DNA from: Petrolisthes cinctipes
Lineage: Eukaryota > Arthropoda > Malacostraca > Decapoda > Porcellanidae
Reading direction: 5' to 3'
DNA: 64,000 nucleotides
Assembly: GCA_033782935.1 (NCBI GenBank)
Contig: JAWQEG010000474.1
Location: 1,488,001 to 1,552,000 of the forward strand
Shown here: positions 52,401-64,000 of the stretch, in pieces
Layout: each line of letters starts with the position of its first letter
Numbering within the stretch: position 1 is the stretch's first letter
Program-made: the position numbers and the translations under genes
Notes under the pieces: generated by a model
Databases searched by the model: none
Seen by the model: the letters and a program-made list of their open reading frames with translations, nothing else
What the model was told of the DNA's origin: nothing

Positions 52401-55069
52401 TGAAAATACTCTAACACGGAGTAGGCATGTACAGATACCTTCTGGGACCTCTAAATATCGAATTTTCGGGTGTTATGGGACTGAATTTGAGACATAGATT
52501 TTTTGGCACCTATAATATCGATTTTTAGCATGTTTTTTAGCCTATATTTTGAAAATATTCTAGCACTGTGTAGGCATGTACAGATTGCTTCTGGGACCCC
52601 AAAATATTGAATTTTCGGGTGTTTTGAGCCTGAATTTGAGATATAAACGGGTACAGAAGATACATGCACATATTGACTTTGGGCATCTAAAATATCGATT
52701 TTCAGCATGTTTTGGGCCTGTATTTTGAAAATACTCTAACACTGAGTAGGCATGTACAGATTGCTTCTGGGACCCCAAAATATTGAATTTTCGGGTGTTT
52801 TGAGCCTGAATTTGAGATATAAACGGGTACTGAAGATGCATGCACATATCGACTTTTGTGCAACTAAAAGATCGATTTTCAGTATGTTTTGAGCATGTAT
52901 TTTGAAAATACTCTAACACGGAGTAGGCATGTACAGATCGCTTCTGGGGCCCCTAAATATCGAATTTTCGGGTGTTTTGGGACTGAATTTGAGATATCGA
53001 CTTTTTGGCACCTAAAAGATCGATTTTTAGCATGTTTTTAGCCTATATTTTGAAAATATTCTAGCACTGAGTAGGCATGTACAGATTGCTTCTGGGACCC
53101 CAAAATATTGAATTTTCGGGTGTTTTGAGCCTGAATTTGAGATATAAACGGGTGCAGAAGATAGATGCACATATTGACTTTGGGCACCAAAAATATCGAT
53201 TTTCAGCATGTTTTGGGCCTGAATTTTGAAAATACTCTAACACGGAGTAGGCATGTACAGATCTCTTCTGGGACCCCAAAATATCGAATTTTCGGGTGTT
53301 TAGGGCCTGAATTTGAGATATAAACGGGTACAGAATATGCATGCACATATCGACTTTTGGGCACCTGAAAGATCGATTTTCAGTATGTTTTTGGCCTGTA
53401 TTTTGAAAATACTCTAACACGGAGAAGGCATGTACAGATACCTTCTGGGACCTCTAAATATCGAATTTTCGGGTGTTATAGGACTGAATTTGAGATATAG
53501 ATTTTTTGGCACCTATAATATCGATTTTTAGCATGTTTTTAGCCTATATTTTGATAATATTCTAGCACTGTGTAGGCATGTACAGATTGCTTCTGGGACC
53601 CCAAAATATTGAATTTTCGGGTGTTTTGAGCCTGAATTTGAGATATAAACGGGTACAGAAGATACATGCACATAATGACTTTGTGCATCTAAAATATCGA
53701 TTTTCAGCATGTTTTGGGCCTGTATTTTGAAAATACTCTAACACTGAGTAGGCATGTACAGATTGCTTCTGGGACCCCAAAATATTGAATTTTCGGGTGT
53801 TTTGAGCCTGAATTTGAGATATAAACGGGTACTGAAGATGCATGCACATATCGACTTTTGTGCACCTAAAAGATCGATTTTCAGTATGTTTTGAGCATGT
53901 ATTTTGAAAATACTCTAACACGGAGTAGGCATGTACAGATCGCTTCTGGGGCCCCTAAATATCGAATTTTCTGGTGTTTTGGGACTGAATTTGAGATATC
54001 GACTTTTTGGCACCTAAAAGATCGATTTTTAGCATGTTTTTAGCCTATATATTGTAAATATTCTAGCACTGAGTAGGCATGTACAGATTGCTTCTGGGAC
54101 CCCAAAATATTGAATTTTCGGGTGTTTTGAGCCTGAATTTGAGATATAAACGGGTACAGAAGATACATGCACATATTGACTTTGGGCACCAAAAATATCG
54201 ATTTTCAGCATGTTTTGGGCGTGAATTTTGAAAATACTCTAACACGGAGTAGGCATGTACAGATCGCTTCTGGGACCCCAAAATATCGAATTTTCGGGTG
54301 TTTAGGGCCAGAATTTGAGATATAAACGGGTACAGAAGATGCATGCACATATCGACTTTTGGGCACCTGAAAGATCGATTTTCAGTATGTTTTTGGCCTG
54401 TATTCTGAAAATACTCTAACACGGAGTAGGCATGTACAGATACCTTCTGGGACCTCTAAATATCGAATTTTCGGGTGTTTTGGGACTGAATTTGATATAT
54501 CGATTTTTTGGCACCTAAAATGTCGATTTTTAGCATGTTTTTAGCCTATATTTTGAAAATATTCTAGCACTGTGTAGGCATGTACAGATTGCTTCTGGGA
54601 CCCCAAAATATTGAATTTTCGGGTGTTTTGAGCCTGAATTTGAGATATAAACGGGTACAGAAGATACATGCACATATTGACTTTGGGCATCTAAAATATC
54701 GATTTTCAGCATGTTTTGGGCCTGTATTTTGAAAATATTCTAACACTGAGTAGGCATGTACAGATTGCTTCTGGGACCCCAAAATATTGAATTTTCGGGT
54801 GTTTTGAGCCTGAATTTGAGATATAAACTGGTACTGAAGATGCATGCACATATCGACTTTTGTGCACCTAAAAGATCGATTTTCAGTATGTTTTGAGCAT
54901 GTATTTTGAAAATACTCTAACACGGAGTAGGCATGTACAGATCGCTTCTGGGACCCCTACATATCGAATTTTCGGGTGTTTTGGGACTGAATTTGAGATA
55001 TCGACTTTTTGGCACCTAAAAGATCGATTTTTAGCATGTTTTTAGCCTATATTTTGAAAATATTCTAGC

Positions 55070-55746
55070 ACTGTACAGATTGCTTCTGGGACCCCAAAAT
55101 ATTGAATTTTCGGGTGTTTTGAGCCTGAATTTGAGATATAAACGGGTACAGAGGATACATGCACAAATTGACTTTGGGCACCAAAAATATCGATTTTCAG
55201 CATGTTTTGGGCCTGAATTTTGAAAATACTCTAACACGGAGTAGGCATGTACAGATCGCTTCTGGGACCCCAAAATATCGAATTTTCGGGTATTTAGGGC
55301 CAGAATTTGAGATATAAACGGGTACAGAAGATGAATGCACATATCGACTTTTGGCATCTAAAATATCGATTTTCAGCATGTTTTGGGCCTGTATTTTGAA
55401 AATACTCTAACACTGATTAGGCATGTACAGATTGCTTCTGGGACCCCAAAATATTGAATTTTCGGGTGTTTTGAGTTTGAATTTGAGATATAAACGGGTA
55501 CTGAAGATGCATGCACATATCGACTTTTGTGCACCTAAAAGATCGATTTTCAGTATGTTTTGAGCATGTATTTTGAAAATACTCTAACACGGAGTAGGCA
55601 TGTACAGATCGCTTCTGGGACCCCTAAATATCGAATTTTCGGGTGTTTTGGGACTGAATTTGAGATATCGACTTTTTGGCACCTAAAAGATCGATTTTTA
55701 GCATGTTTTTAGCCTATATTTTGAAAATATTCTAGCACTGAGTAGG
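55070..55746 (+). repeat. Four-monomer unit, 677 bp, in the right flank
   Basis: Counting gtacag sites at 55073, 55249, 55425 and 55602 to the next unit at 55750 gives 176+176+177+148. The unit opens with a 10-bp-shortened C-to-A boundary. It has gatgaatgcacatatcg at 55333 and cactgattagg near 55412, words not seen in the 44-51 kb tetramers, so this tetramer probably arose separately. Confidence 0.75.
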
Positions 55747-56071
55747 CATGTACAGATTGCTTCTGGGACCACAAAATATTGAATTTTCGGGTGTTTTGAG
55801 CCTGAATTTGAGATATAAACGGGTACAGAAGATACATGCACATATCGACTTTTGGGCACCTAAAAGATCGATTTTCAGTATGTTTTTGGCCTGTATTTTG
55901 AAAATACTCTAACACGGAGTAGGCATGTACAGATACCTTCTGGGACCTCTAAATATCGAATTTTTGGGTGTTTTGGGACTGAATTTGAGATATCGATTTT
56001 TTGGCACCTAAAAAGTCGATTTTTAGCATGTTTTTAGCCTATATTTTGAAAATATTCTAGCACTGTGTAGG
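55747..56071 (+). repeat. Two-monomer unit with A/B hybrid monomer, 325 bp
   Basis: The first monomer starts as A (gattgcttctgg, cagaagatacatgc) and continues as B1 (cgacttttgggcacctaaaag, gtttttggcctg), total 177 bp, then C. The join lies near the half-unit boundary (catgcacatat), as expected from an in-register exchange between an A and a B monomer that removed one full monomer length. A similar unit is at 58065-58389. Confidence 0.83.
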
Positions 56072-59000
56072 CATGTACAGATTGCTTCTGGGACCCCAAA
56101 ATATTGAATTTTCGGGTGTTTTGAGCCTGAATTTGAGATATAAACGGGTACAGAAGATACATGCACATATTGACTTTTGGCATCTAAAATATCGATTTTT
56201 AGCATGTTTTGGGCCTGTATTTTGAAAATACTCTAACACTGAGTAGGCATGTACAGATTGCTTCTGGGACCCCAAAATATTGAATTTTCGGGTGTTTTGA
56301 GCCTGAATTTGAGATATAAACGGGTACTGAAGATGCATGCACATATCGACTTTTGTGCACCTAAAAGATCGATTTTCAGTATGTTTTGAGCATGTATTTT
56401 GAAAATACTCTAACACGGAGTAGGCATGTACAGATCGCTTCTGGGACCCCTAAATATCGAATTTTCGGGTGTTTTAGGACTGAATTTGAGATATCGACTT
56501 TTTGGCACCTAAAAGATCGATTTTTAGCATGTTTTTGCCTATATTTTGAAAATATTCTAGCACTGTACAGATTGCTTCTGGGACCCCAAAATATTGAATT
56601 TTCGGGTGTTTTGAGCCTGAATTTGAGATATAAACGGGTACAGAAGATACATGCACATATTGACTTTGGGCACCAAAAATATCGATTTTCAGCATGTTTT
56701 GGGCCTGAATTTTGAAAATACTCTAACACGGAGTAGGCATGTACAGATCGCTTCTGGGACCCCAAAATATCGAATTTTCGGGTGTTTAGGGCCAGAATTT
56801 GAGATATAAACGGGTACAGAAGATGCATGCACATATCGACTTTTGGGCACCTAAAAGATCGATTTTCAGTATGTTTTTGGCCTGTATTTTGAAAATACTC
56901 TAACACGGAGTAGGCATGTACAGATACCTTCTGGGACCTCTAAATATCGAATTTTCGGGTGTTTTGGGACTGAATTTGAGATATAGATTTTTTGGCACCT
57001 AAAATGTCGATTTTTAGCATGTTTTTAGCCTATATTTTGAAAATATTCTAGCACTGTGTAGGCATGTACAGATTGCTTCTGGGACCCCAAAATATTGAAT
57101 TTTCGGGTGTTTTGAGCCTGAATTTGAGATATAAACGGGTACAGAAGATACATGCACATAATGACTTTGGGCATCTAAAATATCGATTTTCAGCATGTTT
57201 TGGGCCTGTATTTTGAAAATACTTTAACACTGAGTAGGCATGTACAGATTGCTTCTGGGACCCCAAAATATTGAATTTTCGGGTGTTTTGAGCCTGAATT
57301 TGAGATATAAACGGGTACTGAAGATGCATGCACATATCGACTTTTGTGCACCTAAAAGATCGATTTTCAGTATGTTTTGAGCATGTATTTTGAAAATACT
57401 CTAACACGGAGTAGGCATGTACAGATCGCTTCTGGGACCTCTAAATATCGAATTTTTGGGTGTTTTGGGACTGAATTTGAGATATCGACTTTTTGGCACC
57501 TAAAAGATCGATTTTTAGCATGTTTTTAGCCTATATTTTGAAAATATTCTAGCACTGAGTAGGCATGTACAGATTGCTTCTGGGACCCCAAAATATTGAA
57601 TTTTCGGGTGTTTTGAGCCTGAATTTGAGATATAAACGGGTACAGAAGATACATGCACATATTGACTTTTGGCATCTAAAATATCGATTTTCAGCATGTT
57701 TTGGGCCTGTATTTTGAAAATACTCTAACACTGATTAAGCATGTACAGATTGCTTCTGGGACCCCAAAATATTGAATTTTCGGGTGTTTTGAGTTTGAAT
57801 TTGAGATATAAACGGGTACTGAAGATGCATGCACATATCGACTTTTGTGCACCTAAAAGATCGATTTTCAGTATGTTTTGAGCATGTATTTTGAAAATAC
57901 TCTAACACGGAGTAGGCATGTACAGATCGCTTCTGGGACCCCTAAATATCGAATTTTCGGGTGTTTTGGGACTGAATTTGAGATATCGACTTTTTGGCAC
58001 CTAAAAGATCGATTTTTAGCATGTTTTTAGCCTATATTTTTAAAATATTCTAGCACTGAGTAGGCATGTACAGATTGCTTCTGGGACCCCAAAATATTGA
58101 ATTTTCGGGTGTTTTGAGCCTGAATTTGAGATATAAACGGGTACAGAAGATACATGCACATATAGACTTTTGGGCACCTAAAAGATCGATTTTCAGTATG
58201 TTTTTGGCCTGTATTTTGAAAATACTCTAACACGGAGTAGGCATGTACAGATACCTTCTGGGACCTTTAAATATCGAATTTTCGGGTGTTTTGGGACTGA
58301 ATTTGAGATATCGATTTTTTGGCACCTAAAAAGTCGATTTTTAGCATGTTTTTAGCCTATATTTTGAAAATATTCTAGCACTGTGTAGGCATGTACAGAT
58401 TGCTTCTGGGACCCCAAAATATTGAATTTTCGGGTGTTTTCAGCCTGAATTTGAGATATAAACGGGTACAGAAGATACATGCACATATTGACTTTTGGCA
58501 TCTAAAATATCGATTTTTAGCATGTTTTGGGCCTGTATTTTGAAAATACTCTAACACTGAGTAGGAATGTACAGATTGCTTCTGGGACCCCAAAATATTG
58601 AATTTTCGGGTGTTTTGAGCCTGAATTTGAGATATAAACGGGTACTGAAGATGCATGCACATATCGACTTTTGTGCACCTAAAAGATCGATTTTCAGTAT
58701 GTTTTGAGCATGTATTTTGAAAATACTCTAACACGGAGTAGGCATGTACAGATCGCTTCTGGGACCCCTAAATATCAAATTTTCGGGTGTTTTGGGACTG
58801 AATTTGAGATATCGACTTTTTGGCACCTAAAAGATCGATTTTTAGCATGTTTTTAGCCTATATTTTGAAAATATTCTAGCACTGTACAGATTGCTTCTGG
58901 GACCCCAAAATATTGAATTTTCGGGTGTTTTGAGCCTGAATTTGAGATATAAACGGGTACAGAAGATACATGCACATATTGACTTTGGGCACCAAAAATA

Positions 59001-60199
59001 TCGATTTTCAGCATGTTTTGGGCCTGAATTTTGAAAATACTCTAACACAGAGTAGGCATGTACAGATCGCTTCTGGGACCCCAAAATATCGAATTTTCGG
59101 TTGTTTAGGGCAAGAATTTGATATATAAACGGGTACAGAAGATGCATGCACATATCGACTTTTGGGCACCTAAAAGATCGATTTTCAGTATGTTTTTGGC
59201 CTGTATTTTGAAAATACTCTAACACGGAGTAGGCATGTACAGATACCTTCTGGGACCTCTAAATATCGAATTTTCGGGTGTTTTGGGACTGAATTTGAGA
59301 TATCGATTTTTTGGCACCTAAAATGTCGATTTTTAGCATGTTTTTAGCCTATATTTTGAAAATATTCTAGCACTGTGTAGGCATGTACAGATTGCTTCTG
59401 GGACCCCAAAATATTGAATTTTCGGGTGTTTTGAGCCTGAATTTGAGATATAAACGGGTACAGAAGATACATGCACATAATGACTTTGGGCATCTAAAAT
59501 ATCGATTTTCAGCATGTTTTGGGCCTGTATTTTGAAAATACTCTAACACTGAGTAGGCATGTACAGATTGCTTCTGGGACCCCAAAATATTGAATTTTCG
59601 GGTGTTTTGAGCCTGAATTTGAGATATAAACGGGTACTGAAGATGCATGCACATATCGACTTTTGTGCACCTAAAAGATCGATTTTCAGTATGTTTTGAG
59701 CATGTATTTTGAAAATACTCTAACACGGAGTAGGCATGTACAGATCGCTTCTGGGACCTCTAAATATCGAATTTTCGGGTGTTTTGGGACTGAATTTGAG
59801 ATATCGACTTTTTGGCACCTAAAAGATCGATTTCTAGCATGTTTTTAGCCTATATTTTGAAAATATTCTAGCACTGTACAGATTGCTTCTGGGACCCCAA
59901 AATATTGAATTTTCGGGTGTTTTGAGCCTGAATTTGAGATATAAACGGGTACAGAAGATACATGCACATATTGACTTTGGGCACCAAAAATATCGATTTT
60001 CAGCATGTTTTGGGCCTGAATTTTGAAAATACTCTAACACGGAGTAGGCATGTACAGATCGCTTCTGGGACCCCAAAATATTGAATTTTCGGGTATTTAG
60101 CGCCAGAATTTGAGATTTAAACGGGTACAGAAGATGAATGCACATATCGACTTTTGGGCTCCTAAAAGATCGATTTTCAGTATGTTTTTGGCCTGTATT

Positions 60200-60810
60200 T
60201 TGAAAATACTCTAACACGGAGTAGGCATTTACAGATACCTTCTGGGACCTCTAAATATCGAATTTTCGGGTGTTATGGGACTGAATTTGAGATATCGATT
60301 TTTTGGCACCTATAATATCGATTTTTAGCATGTTTTTAGCCTATATTTTGAAAATATTCTAGCACTGTGTAGGCATGTACAGATTGATTCTGGGACCCCA
60401 AAATATTGAATTTTCGGGTGTTTTGAGCCTGAATATGAGATATAAACGGGTACAGAAGATACATGCACATATTGACTTTGGGCATCTAAAATATCGATTT
60501 TCAGCATGTTTTGGGCCTGTATTTTGAAAATACTCTAACACTGTACATATTGCTTCTGGGACCCCAAAATATTGAATTTTCGGGTGTTTTGAGCCTGAAT
60601 TTGAGATATAAACGGGTACTGAAGATGCATGCACATATCGACTTTTGTGCACCTAAAAGATCGATTTTCAGTATGTTTTGAGAATGTATTTTGAAAATAC
60701 TCTAACACGGAGTAGGCATGTACAGTTTGCTTCTGGGACCCCTACATATCGAATTTTCGGGTGTTTTGGGACTGAATTTGAGATATCGACTTTTTGGCAC
60801 CTAAAAGATC
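60200..60810 (+). repeat. Less-derived relative of a core-amplified unit
   Basis: This unit has aacactgtacatattgc (about 60537), tttgagaatgtatt (about 60678), tacagtttgcttctggg (60721) and cctacatatcg (60750). These words are otherwise found together only in the core units at 20.2-20.5, 23.2-23.5, 28.2-28.5, 30.7-31.0, 36.7-37.0 and 39.2-39.5 kb. The core copies additionally have gcatttacag, gcaactaaaag and the shortened gggcccct, all lacking here. It is therefore the ancestral-like form, about 40 kb away from its nearest-state derivative. Confidence 0.75.
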
Positions 60811-60864
60811 GATTTTTAGCATGTTTTTAGCCTATATTTTGAAAATATTCTAGCACTGAGTAGG

Positions 60865-61514
60865 TATGTACAGATTGCTTCTGGGACCCCAAAATATTGA
60901 ATTTTCGGGTGTTTTCAGCCTGAATTTGAGATATAAACGGGTACAGAAGATACATGCACATATCGACTTTTGTGCACCTAAAAGATCGATTTTCAGTATG
61001 TTTTGAGCATGTATTTTGAAAATACTCTAACACGGAGTAGGCATGTACAGATCGCTTCTGGGACCCCAAAATATCGAATTTTCGGGTGTTTTGGGACTCA
61101 ATTTGAGATATCGACTTTTTGGCACCTAAAAGATCGATTTTTAGCATGTTTTTAGCCTATATTTTGAAAATATTCTAGCACTGAGTAGGCATGTATAGAT
61201 TGCTTCTGGGACCCCAAAATATTGAATTTTCGGGTGTTTTGAGCCTGAATTTGAGATATAAACGGGTACAGAAGATACATGCACATATCGACTTTTGTGC
61301 ACCTAAAAGATCGATTTTCAGTATGTTTTTGGCCTGTATTTTGAAAATACTCTAACACGGAGTAAGCATGTGCAGATACCTTCTGGGACCTCTAAATATC
61401 GAATTTTCGGGTGTTTTGGGACTGAATTTGAGATATCGATTTTTTGGCACCTAAAATGTCGATTTTTAGCATGTTTTTAGCCTATATTTTGAAAATATTC
61501 TAGCACTGTGTAGG
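60865..61514 (+). repeat. Two consecutive 325-bp dimer units
   Basis: Units 60865-61189 and 61190-61514 each consist of a 177-bp A/B hybrid plus a 148-bp C. They are adjacent, so a short stretch has a 325-bp period. The first hybrid has gtgttttcagcctgaa and gttttgagcatg, the second gttttgagcctgaa and gtttttggcctg, so they are not simple recent copies of each other. Confidence 0.83.
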
Positions 61515-64000
61515 CATGTACAGATTGCTTCTGGGACCCCAAAATATTGAATTTTCGGGTGTTTTGAGCCTGAATTTGAGATATAAACGGGTACAGAAGA
61601 TACATGCACATATTGACTTTTGGCATCTAAAATATCGATTTTTAGCATGTTTTTGGGACTGTATTTTGAAAATACTCTAACACTGAGTAGGCATGTACAG
61701 ATTGCTTCTGGGACCCCAAAATATTGAATTTTCGGGTGTTTTGAGCCTGAATTTGAGATATAAACGGGTACTGAAGATGCATGCACATATCGACTTTTGT
61801 GCACCTAAAAGATCGATTTTCAGTATGTTTTGAGCATGTATTTTGAAAATACTCTAACACGGAGTAGGCATGTACAGATCGCTTCTGGGACCCCTAAATA
61901 TCGAATTTTCGGGTGTTTTGGGACTGAATTTGAGATATCGACTTTTTGGCACCTAAAAGATCGATTTTTAGCATGGTTTTAGCCTATATTTTGAAAATAT
62001 TCTAGCACTGAGTAGGCATGTACAGATTGCTTCTGGGACCCCAAAATATTGAATTTTCGGGAGTTTTGAGCCTGAATTTGAGATATAAACGGGTACAGAA
62101 GATACATGCACATATTGACTTTGGGCACCAAAAATTTCGATTTTCAGCATGTTTTGGGCCTGAATTTTGAAAATACTCTAACACGGAGTAGGCATGTACA
62201 GATCGCTTCTGGGACCCCAAAATATCGAATTTTCGGGTGTTTAGGGCCAGAATTTGAGATATAAACGGGTACAGAAGATGCATGCACATATCGACTTTTG
62301 GGCACCTAAAAGATCGATTTTCAGTATGTTTTTGGCCTGTATTTTGAAAATACTCTAACACGGAGTAGGCATGTACAGATACCTTCTGGAACCTCTAAAT
62401 ATCGAATTTTCGGGTGTTTTGGGACTGAATTTGAGATATCGATTTTTTGGCACCTAAAATGTCGATTTTTAGCATGTTTTTAGCCTATATTTTGAAAATA
62501 TTCTAGCACTGTGTAGGCATGTACAGATTGCTTCTGGGACCCCAAAATATTGAATTTTCGGGTGTTTTGAGCCTGAATTTGAGATATAAACGGGTACAGA
62601 AGATACATGCACATATTGACTTTGGGCATCTAAAATATCGATTTTCAGCATGTTTTGGGCGTGTACTTTGAAAATACTCTAACACTGAGTAGGCATGTAC
62701 AGATTGCTTCTGGGACCCCAAAATATTGAATTTTCGGGTGTTTTGAGCCTGAATTTGAGATATAAACGGGTACTGAAGATGCATGCACATATCGACTTTT
62801 GTGCACCTAAAAGATCGATTTTCAGTATGTTTTGAGCATGTATTTTGAAAATACTCTAACACGGAGTAGGCATGTACAGATCGCTTCTGGGACCCCTAAA
62901 TATCGAATTTTCGGGTGTTTTGGGACTGAATTTGAGATATCGACTTTTTGGCACCTAAAAGATCGATTTTTAGCATGTTTTTAGCCTATATTTTGAAAAT
63001 ATTCTAGCACTGAGTAGGCATGTACAGATTGCTTCTGGGACCCCAAAATATTGAATTTTCGGGTGTTTTGAGCCTGAATTTGAGATATAAACGGGTACAG
63101 AAGATACATGCACATATTGACTTTGGCTACCAAAAATATCGATTTTCAGCATGTTTTGGGCCTGAATTTTGAAAATACTCTACCACGGAGTAGGCATGTA
63201 CAGATCGCTTCTGGGACCCCAAAATATCGAATTTTCGGGTGTTTAGGGCCAGAATTTGAGATATAAACGGGTACAGAAGATGCATACACATATCGACTTT
63301 TGTGCACCTAAAAGATCGATTTTCAGTATGTTTTGAGCATGTATTTTGAAAATACTCTAACACGGAGTAGGCATGTACAGATCGCTTCTGGGACCCCTAA
63401 ATATCGAATTTTCAGGTGTTTTGGGACTGAATTTGAGATATTAACTTTTTGGCACCTAAAAGATCGATTTTTAGCATGTTTTTAGCCTATATTTTGAAAA
63501 TATTCTAGCACTGTACAGATTGCTTCTGGGACCCCAAAATATTGAATTTTCGGGTGTTTTGAGCCTGAATTTGAGATATAAACGGGTACAGACGATACAT
63601 GCACATATTGACTTTTGGCATCTAAAATATCGATTTTCAGCATGTTTTGGGCCTGTATTTTGAAAATACTCTAACACTGAGTAGGCATGTACAGATTGCT
63701 TCTGGGACCCCAAAATATCGAATTTTCGGGTGTTTTGAGCCTGAATTTGAGATATAAACGGGTACTGAAGATGCATTCACATATCGACTTTTGTGCACTT
63801 AAAAGATCGATTTTCAGTATGTTTTGAGCATGTATTTTGAAAATACTCTAACACGGAGTAGGCATGTACAGATCGCTTCTGGGACCCCTAAATATCGAAT
63901 TTTCGGGTATTTTGGGACTGAATTTGAGATATCGATTTTTTGGCACCTAAAATGTCGATTTTTAGCATGTTTTTAGCCTATATTTTGAAAATATTCTATC

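Larger units (their letters stand above)
1..64000 (+). repeat. Tandem satellite array with nested higher-order repeats, whole window
   Basis: Every part of the window is made of the same satellite. The phrase gtacagattgcttctggg, or its variants with atcgc or atacc, recurs at intervals of 176, 177 and 148 bp from end to end, always in the same orientation. Between repeats there is no other sequence: no mobile element, gene or spacer, and no inversion was seen. The basic HOR is A(176)+B(177)+C(148)=501 bp. One 176-bp monomer counted by hand is 68/176 G+C. Arrays of ~150-180-bp monomers with HORs are known from centromeres and pericentromeres of many eukaryotes; assignment to a centromere here is inference. 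A subtelomeric or sex/B-chromosome satellite block is the main alternative. I do not recognise the family. Confidence 0.97.
52000..64000 (+). repeat. Right flank: older alternating superunits with unit-size variants
   Basis: Haplotypes 1 and 2 alternate again from 52 to 55 kb and for most of the remainder. Units carry many private single changes (cataatgactttg at 53670, 57158 and 59477; gagatatagat near 53500 and 56981), and several shortened boundaries or two-monomer units. No multi-kb near-identical copies were seen here, in contrast to 18-53 kb. From 55 kb onward many A2 monomers have cttttggcatctaaa, a word shared with the core units at 20.7, 23.7, 28.6, 31.1, 37.1 and 39.6 kb. Confidence 0.82.

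Noticed and set aside
1..64000. CRISPR array
   Set aside because: Repeats are contiguous 148-177-bp monomers with no unique spacers and no cas genes; unit size and hierarchy fit satellite DNA only.
1..64000. Bacterial or phage accessory region with a novel gene system
   Set aside because: There are no ribosome-binding-site-preceded coding frames, no operon structure and no non-repetitive sequence anywhere; the entire content is explained by one satellite family.
1..64000. Match to known centromere families such as alpha satellite, Arabidopsis CEN180 or rice CentO
   Set aside because: Unit length is similar, but I see no convincing sequence match to those I can recall, so no family name is given.

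Overview
The whole 64-kb window is one uninterrupted, head-to-tail satellite DNA array. I find no protein-coding gene, tRNA, rRNA, transposon, telomeric motif or CRISPR. All of the roughly 380 monomers point the same way, the array runs off both ends of the window, and base composition is about 38-39% GC (counted on one 176-bp monomer). This is eukaryotic chromosomal DNA. The unit sizes (176/177 bp, plus a 148-bp derivative), nested higher-order repeats and recent segmental duplications are typical of a centromeric or pericentromeric array. I do not recognise the family, so I name no species or clade, and kinetochore function is inference only.

The array is hierarchical. (1) An ancestral ~88-bp unit was duplicated to give a 176-bp monomer; its two halves still align without gaps at about 66% identity. 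(2) Three monomer types, A (176), B (177) and C (148), form a 501-bp higher-order repeat (HOR). C is an A/B-like monomer lacking 29 bp between two ATAT words. (3) Two HOR haplotypes (A1-B1-C1 and A2-B2-C2) alternate to give a 1002-bp superunit, clearest at about 2.4-7.4 kb and 52-55 kb. (4) Units with a gained or lost monomer occur: 315/325-bp dimers, 677/678-bp tetramers and one 853-bp pentamer. (5) Blocks of several kb are duplicated and re-duplicated.

Layout: 1-7.4 kb, alternating 1002-bp superunits. 7.4-11.1 kb, a 2,997-bp-offset duplication carrying a tetramer. 11.5-18.3 kb, smaller tandem duplications (992 and 1,503 bp). 18.3-43.4 kb, the most recently expanded core, with nested duplications at offsets 2,995, 7,467 and 8,970 (8,470 after loss of one HOR unit). 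43.2-53 kb, a tetramer-rich zone with its own 4,346/5,023-bp-offset duplication. 52-64 kb, older and more varied alternating superunits with several two-monomer units. A unit at 60.2-60.8 kb carries the less-derived form of variants amplified in the core.

The short open frames on both strands are consequences of the repeat and I do not annotate them as genes. Coordinates of large blocks are approximate to tens of bases, because breakpoints lie inside near-identical sequence and were placed by following private variants by eye.
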